A stretch of 64,000 nt of DNA. Origin: UBA5189 sp040389445 (GTDB lineage: Bacteria > Chloroflexota > Limnocylindria > Limnocylindrales > CSP1-4). The notes beneath the pieces were generated by a model, which was not told the origin of the DNA, did not search any database, and saw only the letters and a program-made list of their open reading frames with translations. The stretch lies in contig JAZJZX010000013.1 in assembly GCA_040389445.1 (NCBI GenBank), positions 194,690 through 258,689 on the forward strand. The letters run 5' to 3'. Position 1 is the stretch's first letter. Each line of letters begins with the position of its first letter. Positions 1-9,300 of the stretch are shown piece after piece. Both the position numbers and the translations under genes were made by a program.

Positions 1-4
1 ACGC

Positions 5-17
5 ATATTGATATAAA
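5..17 (+). promoter_or_regulatory. AT-rich promoter or operator ahead of the ArsR gene
   Basis: A short A/T-only patch stands out in otherwise G+C-rich sequence. It holds an almost palindromic ATAT-TG-ATAT (5-14) overlapping a -10-like TATAAA (12-17). ArsR-family repressors commonly bind AT-rich dyads overlapping their own promoter, so this is a plausible operator/-10 of the gene that follows. The -35 region would lie outside the window, so the assignment rests on composition and position only. Confidence 0.35.
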
Positions 18-124
18 TCCTCGTTGATGCTTCGCGATCACCGGAGACAGCCCTGAGCCCCTCCCCCGCCCGAATCCGCTCCACCATCGCCGCGGTCGTC
101 GACCAGCCCGAGGACCTCCGCGCC

Positions 125-412
125 GTGCGCCTGATCCACAAGACCCTGTCCGATGTCAATCGGCTCCGCATCGTGCGCCGCCTCGCGCAGGGCGAGGCAT
201 CGGTGACCGAGCTCATCGACCACGTCGGGCTGAGTCAGCCCCTCGTCTCATGGCATCTGGGCAAGTTGCGGCTCGCCGGCCTCGTCGAGACGCGGCGAGC
301 CGGTCGCGAGACGGTCACACGGCTCCTTCCCGAGGCTTGGGATCGATTCGCCGCCTACGAGCGGCGCGTGCTGGGCCTCGTCCCGGACCAGCATCGGAGC
401 GCCGTCTCGTGA
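125..412 (+). CDS. ArsR-family winged-helix regulator
   Basis: Small DNA-binding protein (about 95 residues from GTG 125). It shows the ArsR helix-turn-helix core: SDVNRLRIVRRLA, then TELIDHVGLSQPLVSWHLGKL (recognition helix), then a beta-wing GLVETRRAGRETV. No metal-binding Cys pair is visible, so the effector is unknown. The frame is open back to position 17, and a CTG at 53 with GGAG eight bases upstream could add 24 residues; GTG 125 is the first ordinary start. Its stop overlaps the next gene's GTG (GTGA at 409-412), so it is probably co-transcribed with the inositol-lipid genes and may regulate them. Family assignment is firm; target and start are not. Confidence 0.8.
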   Translation: MRLIHKTLSDVNRLRIVRRLAQGEASVTELIDHVGLSQPLVSWHLGKLRLAGLVETRRAGRETVTRLLPEAWDRFAAYERRVLGLVPDQHRSAVS

Positions 413-1110
413 GCGGTTCGATCGTGTCGGCCGGACAGCGCGCACGCGTGCGAGCGCTCGCGGAACCCATCGCCCGCGGCTTCGGCCGGCTTGGGCTGAC
501 GCCGAACCACCTGACGTTCATCGGGTTCGGGATCGCGGTCGGCGCGGGCATCGCCGCGGCTCAGCAGGCCTGGCTCGCGGCCGGAATCCTCGTCCTGTCC
601 GGCGGCGTCTTCGACCTGTTCGATGGCGCCCTGGCTCGCGCGACCGGCCGGGTCAGCAGGATCGGCGCCTTCTACGACTCGGTCTTCGACCGCTGGGGCG
701 AGGGTGTCGTCTACGTCGGCATCGCCTGGGGCTCCGTCGACGTCGGCTTCGGCGCTGGCGCCGTCCTGGCCACGGCAGCCCTGGCTTCGGCGGTCATGGT
801 CAGCTATGCCCGCGCAAAGTCGGAGAGCCTCGGCTTTACGCGCGGCAGTCGAATGGCGAGCGTCGGGCTCATGCCTCGAGAAGTGCGATTGGCCGTGCTT
901 ACCCTCGGGCTTGTGCTGGCACCGACCTTGCTGTACGAGGCGCTCCCGCCGGGCTACGCCTGCGGAGGTCCATGCGACCTTCAGGGCGGAACCCTGACCC
1001 TTGCGCTGGTCGCCATCACCATCGGCGCCACCATCACCACCATTCAGCGCATCCTTCATGTTCGCGCCCAGGCTCGGGAGGCCGACGGGGCGCTACCGCC
1101 ACCTTCGTAG
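409..1110 (+). CDS. pgsA: CDP-alcohol phosphatidyltransferase (PI-phosphate synthase type)
   Basis: Integral membrane enzyme of about 233 residues that joins CDP-diacylglycerol to an alcohol phosphate. The diagnostic DG(x2)AR(x8)G(x3)D(x3)D motif is complete in DLFDGALARATG...GAFYDSVFD at about residues 68-90, and hydrophobic helices follow. The adjoining inositol-3-phosphate synthase and the downstream PimA/PatA-like genes make phosphatidylinositol-phosphate synthase the best substrate call; the motif alone cannot separate it from PG-phosphate synthase. The start is GTG 409, overlapping the ArsR stop; an open reading frame runs further 5' but lacks family similarity. Distance to the next gene is 57 bases. 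Confidence 0.85.
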   Translation: MSGSIVSAGQRARVRALAEPIARGFGRLGLTPNHLTFIGFGIAVGAGIAAAQQAWLAAGILVLSGGVFDLFDGALARATGRVSRIGAFYDSVFDRWGEGVVYVGIAWGSVDVGFGAGAVLATAALASAVMVSYARAKSESLGFTRGSRMASVGLMPREVRLAVLTLGLVLAPTLLYEALPPGYACGGPCDLQGGTLTLALVAITIGATITTIQRILHVRAQAREADGALPPPS

Positions 1111-1167
1111 ACCGCCCATCCATCGACCACCAACCCATCCAGGCCCATCGAGGAACAGGAGCAGGCA

Positions 1168-2403
1168 GTGAGCACCAGCAACGGCAAGAACGGCAGCAAC
1201 GGCACCCAGGCAGGTACCTGGGCCGGCGCGAAGCGCAAGGACGGCAAGATCCGAGTCGCGATCGTCGGCGTCGGGAACTGCGCGAGCAGCCTCGTCCAGG
1301 GCCGCTACTACTACGAGAACGCCAAGGCCGGCGATTTCGTCCCGGGCCTGATGCACGTCGAGCTCGGCGGGTATCACGTCAAGGACATCGAGTTCGTGGC
1401 GGCGTTCGACGTCGACAAGAACAAGGTCGGCAAGGACGTCTCCGAGGCGATCTATGTGAAGCCGAACAACACGTTCGTCTTCCAGCAGGTCCCGCCCATG
1501 GGCGTCAAGGTCGAGCGAGGGATGACCCACGACGGGCTCGGCAAGTACCTCAGCCAGATCATCGAGAAGGCCCCCGGGCCGACGGCCGACATCGTCGGCA
1601 TCCTCAAGGAGCGCGAGGTCGACGTCATGGTCTCCTACCTCCCGGTCGGGAGCGAGGAAGCCACCAAGTGGTACGTGGAGCAGGCCCTCAAGGCCGGCGT
1701 CGCGTTCGTCAACGCCATCCCGGTGTTCATCGGCCGCGAGCCGTACTGGCAGCGTCGATTCGCGGAGGCCGGTCTGCCGGTCATCGGCGACGACATCAAG
1801 AGCCAGGTCGGCGCCACCATCAGCCATCGCGTGCTGACCCGCCTGTTCATGGATCGCGGCGTGCGCCTCGATCGGACCTACCAGCTGAACTTCGGCGGCA
1901 ACACCGACTTCCTGAACATGCTCGAGCGCGAGCGCCTCGAGTCCAAGAAGATCAGCAAGACCAACGCCGTCACGTCCATGCTCGACTACGAGATGGACCC
2001 GGACGACGTCCACGTCGGCCCGAGCGACCACGTGCCGTGGCTCCTCGACCGCAAATGGTGCTACATCCGCATGGAGGGCACGACCTTCGGCGACGTGCCC
2101 CTCAACGCGGAACTCAAGCTGGAGGTCTGGGACAGCCCCAACAGCGCCGGCGTCATTACCGACGCCATCCGCTGCCTGAAGCTGGGTCTGGATCGCGGGC
2201 TCACCGGCACGCTCGTCGCGCCGTCGAGTTACTTCATGAAGAGCCCGCCCCAGCAGATCCACGACGACATCGCGTTCAACCGCGTCGAAGCGTTCATCCG
2301 CGGCGACGACAACGAGACGCTTGTTGGAACCGAGGTGCCGACGGTCCGCAAGCTCCGAAAGATGGCCGGATCGAAGGCGAAGGTCGCCGCCGCGGCGAAG
2401 TGA
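1168..2403 (+). CDS. ino1: Inositol-3-phosphate synthase
   Basis: Converts D-glucose 6-phosphate to 1D-myo-inositol 3-phosphate using NAD+, the first step of inositol-lipid synthesis; cytosolic. After a low-complexity Ser/Gly/Asn head the Rossmann motif IRVAIVGVGNCASS (about residues 30-43) binds NAD. Family landmarks follow: FNVDK-like AAFDVDKNKVG, NAIPVFIG, GDDIKSQVGATISHR and LNFGGNTDFLNM, with the last two forming the catalytic core. The length (411) suits the short prokaryotic form. The start GTG 1168 has AGGAG about six bases upstream (1158-1162). The stop overlaps the next start (GTGA, 2400-2403), indicating translational coupling with the acyltransferases. The product is the obvious substrate supply for the preceding phosphatidyltransferase. 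Confidence 0.93.
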   Translation: MSTSNGKNGSNGTQAGTWAGAKRKDGKIRVAIVGVGNCASSLVQGRYYYENAKAGDFVPGLMHVELGGYHVKDIEFVAAFDVDKNKVGKDVSEAIYVKPNNTFVFQQVPPMGVKVERGMTHDGLGKYLSQIIEKAPGPTADIVGILKEREVDVMVSYLPVGSEEATKWYVEQALKAGVAFVNAIPVFIGREPYWQRRFAEAGLPVIGDDIKSQVGATISHRVLTRLFMDRGVRLDRTYQLNFGGNTDFLNMLERERLESKKISKTNAVTSMLDYEMDPDDVHVGPSDHVPWLLDRKWCYIRMEGTTFGDVPLNAELKLEVWDSPNSAGVITDAIRCLKLGLDRGLTGTLVAPSSYFMKSPPQQIHDDIAFNRVEAFIRGDDNETLVGTEVPTVRKLRKMAGSKAKVAAAAK

Positions 2404-3389
2404 CGGATCGGGAGCAACGGCTGGAGGCGCCGCATCGGCGGCTCCAGCCGGGTTCGCCCGTGTTCGAGCGGGCGGTCGTCACGGGATACAAGGCCTTTGC
2501 CTGGCTGATCTCGCACCTGCCGCCGGCGCTTCCGCGCGTGGTGCTGGCCCGAGGTGCCCAGCTCTCCTACCTGCTCTGGCCGACCAAGCGTCGCTGGTCG
2601 AACGCAAACTTCGGCCACGTCCTCAGCCTCTCGCCAAGCCACCCTCGCGTGTGGCGGACCGCCCTCCACGCCTATGGCGCGTACGGCCGCTACGTCGTCG
2701 AGCTGGCCCGCCTGCCCAAGCTCGCCCGCGAGCATGCCGACAAGCTCGTCCCCGGGTCGAACCTGGACGGAATCCACCAGATCTGGAGCGAATCGGAAGG
2801 AGGGCTGATCTTCACCTTCGGGCATGTCGGCAACGCCGAGGCGGCGGCCGCAGGGGTCGCGTCACGCGGCTGGCCGATCAGCGTGGTTGCCGACGATTCG
2901 GCGTTTCCCGGCCTGTTCGAGGAGTTCCGGCGCACCCGCGAGCAGTGGGGTGTTCACGTGATCCCGTGGCGCAATCTCCGGGAGATCTACACGGTCCTGC
3001 GCCGTCGAGAGATGCTCGCCCTGCTGATCGACTGGGGATATCGTCCCGATGGAATCCCGGTCCGGTTGTTCGACGCCTGGACCACGCTGCCGGCCGGCCC
3101 GGCCACCCTGGCGGCAAAGACCGGTTCGCGAATCCTGCCGATCACCATCCGTCGCAACCCGGACGGACGGACGTTCTCGATCTCGTGGGCAGCGCCGATC
3201 ACGGTCGGGTCGGTCAATCCGGCCGATCTCCAGCGCGCGACCCAGCTGATGGCCGATGCCTTTGCCGCCACCATCGCGCCGGAACCCGCCCAGTGGTACT
3301 CGTTCAAGCCAATCTGGCCGGCCACGCCCGCCGAACGCGAGGCACTTGCCGTCCGCGCCGCCGACATGCTCGCCGGAGGACCAGGGTGA
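2400..3389 (+). CDS. LpxL/PatA-type lysophospholipid acyltransferase (first copy)
   Basis: Membrane-associated acyltransferase of about 329 residues in the LpxL/HtrB superfamily, which in mycobacteria includes the phosphatidylinositol-mannoside acyltransferase PatA. GLIFTFGHVGNAE (around residue 140) holds the H(x4)D/E catalytic motif as HVGNAE, and an RP-like segment LLIDWGYRPDGIPVRLFD comes later. The final PAQWYSFKPIWP is typical of the family C terminus. It starts at GTG 2400 overlapping ino1 by four bases and ends overlapping the next acyltransferase by four, so it is the third gene of a coupled operon. The acyl acceptor is inferred from context to be a PI or PI-mannoside. Confidence 0.82.
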   Translation: MTDREQRLEAPHRRLQPGSPVFERAVVTGYKAFAWLISHLPPALPRVVLARGAQLSYLLWPTKRRWSNANFGHVLSLSPSHPRVWRTALHAYGAYGRYVVELARLPKLAREHADKLVPGSNLDGIHQIWSESEGGLIFTFGHVGNAEAAAAGVASRGWPISVVADDSAFPGLFEEFRRTREQWGVHVIPWRNLREIYTVLRRREMLALLIDWGYRPDGIPVRLFDAWTTLPAGPATLAAKTGSRILPITIRRNPDGRTFSISWAAPITVGSVNPADLQRATQLMADAFAATIAPEPAQWYSFKPIWPATPAEREALAVRAADMLAGGPG

Positions 3390-4393
3390 CTGATCCCGTC
3401 GAGGAGGCACCGATTCGCGCCACGACCGGACAGCGCCTGCGCGCGAGCCTTGTGGCGGGTGCCGCACGCCTCCTGGTGATCCTTCCGGAGGGCCCGATCA
3501 ACGCCCTGGGCACCGCCGCCGGTGAACTCTGGTACCGGCTCGCGCCGGCTCGCGCGGCCCGCGCCCGGCGCAACCTGCGGCGGGTTGCCGAGCACCTCCG
3601 ATCCCGCGGTCTCGGCGGCAGGATCATCCGGGCTGCGGCGACCGACGATCGGGTGCTCGAGGGTGTCGTCCGGTCCGCCTTCGGCCAGGCCGTGCGCTAT
3701 TACCTGGACATGGCCCGGCTGCCGGGGCGAAGCGCCCAGGACCTGGAGCGTCGTCTGCTCGTCGAGACACCGGACACGGTCGCTGCGGCCTTTGGGGCGC
3801 CCGGGCCCATGGTCTTCGTCTCCATGCACTTCGGAGCGGTCGAGTATCCCGCCCTGTTCGCCGTGGCACGGACGGGTCGCCACGTGACCGCTCCGATGGA
3901 GACCCTGGAGGATCCGGCGCTCCAGGCCTGGATCGCGCGGACTCGCGGCTCGGTGGGGGTCGACATCGTCGCCCTCCGCGATGCGCGCCGGGCTCTCACC
4001 CAGGCCCTGGCCGAAGGCGGCGTGGTGGGCATGGTTGCGGATCGCAATGTCGCCGGCGGCACCGTCGACGTCCCGTTCTTCGGCGCCACGGCGCCGCTTC
4101 CGATGGGCCCCGGGCTGCTCGCCATGGAGCACGGCCTGCCGATCTGGGTTGCGGCGGTGCGGCGATCCGCCGGCGGACGCTATCGCGGCCAGCTTCGTCG
4201 GGTCGACATTCCGGCCGGCGGTACGCGCCGGGCGCGCCTGACCGCGGCCATGACCGGAGTCGCCGTGGCGATGGAGGAATCGATCGCCGAGGCACCCGAC
4301 CAGTGGTGGTCCGTGTTCGCGCCGATCTGGCCGGATCTCGACCCGGAGGCCCGGACGGGCAGCGGGCGACTCGAGCCCGGGGCGCCACGATGA
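3386..4393 (+). CDS. LpxL/PatA-type lysophospholipid acyltransferase (second copy)
   Basis: Second acyltransferase of the same family (about 335 residues), adjacent to but clearly diverged from the first. The H(x4)E motif is FVSMHFGAVEYPA (HFGAVE, around residue 152). A conserved GMVADRNVAGGTVDVPFFG block matches the LpxL acyl-donor region, and the C-terminal DQWWSVFAPIWP is the family signature. GTG 3386 overlaps the upstream stop, and the gene ends in an ATGA overlap with the PHP gene. Two successive acyltransferases suggest that two acyl chains are added to one glycolipid, as happens to PIMs; the order of action cannot be read from sequence. Confidence 0.82.
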   Translation: MTDPVEEAPIRATTGQRLRASLVAGAARLLVILPEGPINALGTAAGELWYRLAPARAARARRNLRRVAEHLRSRGLGGRIIRAAATDDRVLEGVVRSAFGQAVRYYLDMARLPGRSAQDLERRLLVETPDTVAAAFGAPGPMVFVSMHFGAVEYPALFAVARTGRHVTAPMETLEDPALQAWIARTRGSVGVDIVALRDARRALTQALAEGGVVGMVADRNVAGGTVDVPFFGATAPLPMGPGLLAMEHGLPIWVAAVRRSAGGRYRGQLRRVDIPAGGTRRARLTAAMTGVAVAMEESIAEAPDQWWSVFAPIWPDLDPEARTGSGRLEPGAPR

Positions 4394-5181
4394 CCGAACG
4401 CCTCGGACGAGCCGATCTGCACATCCACACGCTGGCCTCGGACGGTACGGCCGGTGTCATCGACATCCTCGAGCACGTCGAGCGGAACACGGATCTCGAC
4501 GTGATCGCCATCACCGATCATGAACGCATCGACGCGGCTCGCGCCGCCCAGGTCATCGCCCGGGATCGCGGGTTTCGGTTCGAGGTGATCATCGGCGAGG
4601 AGATCTCGACCCTCGGCGGACATCTGCTGGCACTGTGGATCGAGGAGGCCGTCAGGCCGCTCCGGTCCATGCGCAGCACGATCGCCGCCATTCACGACCA
4701 GGGTGGCATCGCCGTCCCGGCTCATCCGCTGGTGCCGTACCCGCTGTGTGCCCAGGGCTTCGTCCTGCGCCGGCTCCTCGCCGACGAACGGCGCTATCGC
4801 CCGGACGCTCTCGAGACCTTCAATCCCACCACGCTCGGGCGACCGTGGCACGATCGGGTGGTCCGGTTCGCAGACGAGTTCGGCCTCGCGAAGATCGGCA
4901 ACTCGGACGCTCATGCGCTCGAGGCGATCGGATCCGGATACACCACCTTCCCGGGCCGGACGGGCACGGATCTCCGGGCGGCGATCGAGGCGCGAACCAC
5001 GCATCAGCACGGATCGTTTCACGGCACCACGGCGCAGCTCGGCACGTTCCAGGCCCAGCTGCGCAAGTACGGGCGGGACGCGCGCGCGAACATCGGGGGA
5101 CGGATCCGCCGAGACGGATCGCGACGGGACCTCGGGTACCCCGCTGCTGGAGAGACGCCGTCGCACCGGGTCGATTCATGA
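4390..5181 (+). CDS. PHP-domain metal-dependent phosphoesterase
   Basis: A 263-residue cytosolic protein with the polymerase-and-histidinol-phosphatase fold. Metal ligands are visible as ADLHIHTLASDGT (residues 8-20), AITDHERID (about 39), GEEIST (about 64), VPAHPL (about 113) and the late IGNSDAH (about 171), the usual set of His/Asp ligands for two or three metal ions. Such proteins hydrolyse phosphate monoesters or nucleotides; the substrate here is unknown. Placement between an acyltransferase (ATGA overlap) and a PimA-like mannosyltransferase (ATG 5178 overlaps its end) suggests an inositol-phosphate or lipid-phosphate substrate, which is inference. The last 30 residues are basic and not part of the domain. 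Confidence 0.82.
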   Translation: MTERLGRADLHIHTLASDGTAGVIDILEHVERNTDLDVIAITDHERIDAARAAQVIARDRGFRFEVIIGEEISTLGGHLLALWIEEAVRPLRSMRSTIAAIHDQGGIAVPAHPLVPYPLCAQGFVLRRLLADERRYRPDALETFNPTTLGRPWHDRVVRFADEFGLAKIGNSDAHALEAIGSGYTTFPGRTGTDLRAAIEARTTHQHGSFHGTTAQLGTFQAQLRKYGRDARANIGGRIRRDGSRRDLGYPAAGETPSHRVDS

Positions 5182-6365
5182 AGATCGGACTGGTCACGCC
5201 ATATGTCTACCCGCTTCCGGGCGGGGTCAACCAGCACGTCCGCTACCTGTACGAGAACCTCCGGCTGCGTGGTCACGACGTCCGGATCATCACCAGCTCG
5301 CATGGGCTCCAGCGCGCTTCCGAGGGCGATGTCATCCGGATCGGGAAGGGGTTCTCGATGCCGGCCAACGGCTCCGTGGGCACGATCACGGTCTCGCCCC
5401 GCTACCTGTCCCAGGTGCGCGAGGTCCTCGAGCGCGAGCAGTTCGACCTGCTCCATTTCCACGAGCCCTTCGTGCCGTTCCTGTCGCTCATCGTGCTTCG
5501 CCTGTCGACGAGCGTGAATGTCGCGACCTTCCACGCCTACGGCGGCTTCTCGGCGGCCTATGAATTCGGCTCGAAGACCATGGGCTCGTATGCCGATCGC
5601 CTGCACGGCCGGATCGCGGTCTCGGCCGCCGCGCGCCACTTCATCGACCGCTTCTTCCCCGGCGACTACAAGGTGATCCCGAACGGCGTGGACATCGCAC
5701 GCTTCCAGCGGGCCGTCCCCATCGCCCGATGGCAGGACGGGACGCGGAACATCCTGTTCGTCGGTCGGTTCGAATCTCGCAAGGGCCTGCTCGACCTCCT
5801 GCGCGCCTACCGAATTCTGCGCAAGACCGGCTGTCCCTGTCGGCTCCTGGTGGTTGGCGGCGGCCCGCAGGAGCGCGAGGCCAGACGCTACGTGATGACG
5901 AGGCGCCTCGGCGGCGTGGAGTTCCTCGGGCGGGTTCCGGACGAGGAGCGCGACGCGTTGTTCAAGACCGCCGACGTGTACGTCTCCCCGGCGACGGGGC
6001 GGGAATCGTTCGGCATCGTCCTGCTTGAGGCGATGGCCGCCGGGACGGCGATCGTGTGCAGTGATATCCACGGCTACAAGGGCGTGGTTCGCCGCGATCG
6101 CGATGCGCTCCTGGTTCCGCCTCGGGATCCAAAGGCACTCGCGGGGGCGATCGGACGCCTCGTCCACGACGGCGAGCTCCGGGCCCGCATGACGGAGTCC
6201 GGGATCGAACGGGCGAATGCGTTCAGCTGGGAGCGCGTCACGGGAAAGGTCGAGGACTACTACGGGTTCGTGATCCGGCGCCTCGCCGCGCAGGGGGCAC
6301 TTCCCGCAGGGTTCCACGCCGAGGTTCCAACCGTGACGACAGCGAGCCGGAGAGCCGGCGGCTAG
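5178..6365 (+). CDS. pimA: GT4 glycosyltransferase, phosphatidylinositol mannosyltransferase-like
   Basis: Retaining GT-B glycosyltransferase of about 395 residues. The N-terminal acceptor-side Rossmann domain opens MKIGLVTPYVYPLPGG with the glycine-rich loop seen in PimA. The second domain has ILFVGRFESRKG, the start of the donor site, and the E(x7)E motif in ESFGIVLLEAMAAG (around residue 277). PimA transfers mannose from GDP-mannose to position 2 of inositol in PI on the cytosolic face. Five inositol-lipid genes lie directly upstream and it overlaps the PHP gene by four bases, so this substrate is likely. Other GT4 specificities cannot be excluded. It is the last gene of the operon, and its TAG overlaps the TAG of the convergent gene (CTAG, 6362-6365). 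Confidence 0.8.
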   Translation: MKIGLVTPYVYPLPGGVNQHVRYLYENLRLRGHDVRIITSSHGLQRASEGDVIRIGKGFSMPANGSVGTITVSPRYLSQVREVLEREQFDLLHFHEPFVPFLSLIVLRLSTSVNVATFHAYGGFSAAYEFGSKTMGSYADRLHGRIAVSAAARHFIDRFFPGDYKVIPNGVDIARFQRAVPIARWQDGTRNILFVGRFESRKGLLDLLRAYRILRKTGCPCRLLVVGGGPQEREARRYVMTRRLGGVEFLGRVPDEERDALFKTADVYVSPATGRESFGIVLLEAMAAGTAIVCSDIHGYKGVVRRDRDALLVPPRDPKALAGAIGRLVHDGELRARMTESGIERANAFSWERVTGKVEDYYGFVIRRLAAQGALPAGFHAEVPTVTTASRRAGG

Positions 6366-9300
6366 GAGCCTCCGTCGGGCGGGCGCGGTCCTCCGTCACC
6401 TGCATGTCCGTCCTGCTGGCCCGTCCGGCCGGTCACGGCGACGCCCTCCCGAATCGAGGGTGGAACACCCGTCTCGCCGGGCCCCGCCTGGAGCTCGTTC
6501 GTTTCGACGCGATCGACCAGGGTCTCGTCGGCAAGGGCCACCCGCCAGACCCAGGCGGCATACCCCACGATCACCACCACGGCCGCCAGCGCGAGGAGCA
6601 GCAGGGCCGGCTGGAAGCCGAACAGGCTCGGCCCGGGGCCGCTCCGATCCACGGTGCTGACCGGGAACTGGAATGGGTATACGTAGGTCGGCAGGATGCC
6701 CTGATACGCATTCGAGAGGGCGGCGGGCAACGGCAGCGCGGCGATGTTCGGGTACCAGAGCACGAACCAGCCCGCCATCGCGACCAGGAGTCCGGCGACG
6801 AATCGTCGTGCGTCGCGCGCCGTGGCCACGAATGCAGCGAGCGGGAGCAAGGCGATGGTCACGATCAGCGCGATGGGCTCGACCGGAATGTTCGTGGACT
6901 TCACGATCGGCGTGTCATCCAGGAACGCCGACGCCGCCACGAACCCGAGGCTGATCCCGATCGCAGCGAGGACCGCGTTCCGCATCCTCGTCCTGAGCGG
7001 CGTGTCGTCCTCGGACGCCTCGTTCGCCAGCGACAGCAGGAGTCGCACCAGGATCAGCACGCCGACCCCGACCACGATCGCGATGGCCGCCGCCCGCCCG
7101 CTCAGCAGGAAGTCGGGGATGAGGGTCGGGCACGCCTGCGATCCTGGGTTGACACGCTCGACCCCCACGAACGCGCAGAGCGGCCGATGGAACAGCCAGA
7201 GGGTCGTCGGTGCGATGACCGCTACGGCACCGGCCAGACGGACCAGGAGCCACGTTCGACGCGACGCCCCGTGCCACAACTCGGCCAGGAAGTAGGCGAG
7301 GGCGAGGAACAGGAACGGCAGGCTCGTGTAGTAGTGGTATTGGAAGGCCGCGCGATCGATGCGCGACCAGGCGAGCCATTGGAATGCGAAGGCGACGGCC
7401 ACCAGGGCGAGGGCCGGGCTCCGTCGTACGAAGGCCTGCCACGCGGCAAAGGCCATCGCGGGGATCCCGAGCCACCAGGCCACCAGGTTGCCGGCGTCGT
7501 AGACCGCGGCTGCCGTGCCGCCGGCGAACCCCTTCTGGTAGAACCAGACCGGCTTGAAATCGAAGGCCCAGGCCCACCAGGGCGACGACGCGGCGTGCGG
7601 CGAGCTCAGGTTGTTGTGGTAGCGGTACATCTGCTGGGTCAGGTCCCAGAGCGTCTGGCCCTGGTTCCCGGGCGGCCAGTTGGTCAGGATCCGGTGATCC
7701 TCGACGAGGGCCCACGGGATGTACGAGACGACGTAGAGCGCCACCGGGATCGCCACGAGAGAGACGAGCGTCCAGAGCATCGGCAACCCGAACGATGCGC
7801 CCGGGCGGAGCCAGCCCTCCGGCGCGGGCGCCGGCGCCGGCAGGAATCGGGCGGGATCCTCCGGTCCCGGAGCCGCGGCGCGCGGTCCGAACCCCCACCG
7901 GCCGATCAGCGCCACGATCGTGAACGCCGCCGCACTCGCCGCTATCAGGGCGAATGCCACTTCCTGGGCACTGACCGCGATCGGGCCGAGCACGACGCGC
8001 CGACCGGCCACCCCGAGTGCGATCGCCCCTCCCAGCACGATGAGGCCGAGGACTGCCGGTCCCCAGACCAGGAGTCGCTCCTCCTCGTCGGTCCAGGCAA
8101 TCGGATGGAGGACATTGGCGGTGGCCGCCACGAGCGTCAGGCCGATCATCAGGCTGATGAACAGGAAGTTGCCGCCGCCCTGACCGGCCGGCACGGACAG
8201 GGCCAGATATCCCAGCACGGTTGTGGCCAGCACGAGGCCACCGATGAGCAGCAATCGGCCGAGCGCGCTCCTGGCGAGAACCAGGACGCCCAGCGCGCCG
8301 ATCGCGTAGACGGCCACCCATTTCGAGGCGAGCGCGAATCCCAGGGCCACGCCGATCAGCGGCATGACGAGCCAGAAGGCCAGCCACCGACGCCTGGAGC
8401 CGCCCGACCTCCAGATCGAGGCGAACAGCAGGTAGGCCGCGACGATCCCGAGCCCGACGTAGGCGTCGTTCATGCCGATCCGGCTTTGGGCGAAGAGCAT
8501 GCCGTCCACGGCCACGATGAACGCCAGGAAGATCGCGACTTCCCGGCGCCGGAAGAGGAGCCGCGCCAGGAGATACAGGAGGACGGCCATCGCGACGCCC
8601 GCAAGGACGCCCGGCAGTCGCCACGCGTAGGCATGCTGACCGACGTCCACCGAGGCCGTGGACCCGGCCGCGGAGAACGCGAGGAGCTGCTCGCGGTCCG
8701 ATGACGGGTAGCGCTGGTTGGCGTCAAGAATCAGCGCGGTCGGCGCGAACGGAAGCGCGGCGTCGGCGTATACGGCACGCGAGTGCGGCTCGATGACATA
8801 GACCGTCGGCTGACCCGTGTCCGGTCGGCTCCCGAGCACGTGCACCATCTGGGTCGCGAGGTCGTAGCCGACCCACCCGGCGGCCGCACCGGGCAGCTTG
8901 AAGGTGGTGTCGAGCGATGGGGTCCCACCTGATCCGGGAGCGTTCACGGTCGCGACCCGGGGCCCATCGTCGGCCTGATAGGAAACGTACAGGCGGTCCT
9001 TGTCGAGATCCGTCGTGAAGGCCATGCCGCTCGGCGGACCGGCGAGAGGAATGGTCGTGGGCACCTTGGCGCTGGCCGTGTCGAGGAAGGCGACCCCGGC
9101 CGGTGTTGCGAGCGCGACCGATCCCGTGCCCGCCTCGGCAATCGCCGAGACGCGGCCCACGGCGGCGCGGCCGACTTCGACCGCCGAGGCTGCGTCGAGG
9201 ACGACGGCGGTATTCATGGTCGTCTCGGGCGCGCTCACCGAATCGGTGGACGCCGCCACGACGGCCACGACCGTTGCGCCATCGGGCGTCACCTGCAGGA

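Noticed and set aside
1093..2262. Minus-strand frame of 389 codons opposite ino1
   Set aside because: Shadow of ino1; no recognisable motif, and the plus strand encodes a full-length inositol-3-phosphate synthase.
6404..8704. Long plus-strand open frame of about 766 codons opposite the giant GT-C gene
   Set aside because: Its translation is a charged, low-complexity Arg/Asp/Glu/Gln mix without domains, typical of antisense frames in high-GC coding DNA; the minus strand encodes clear membrane enzymes.
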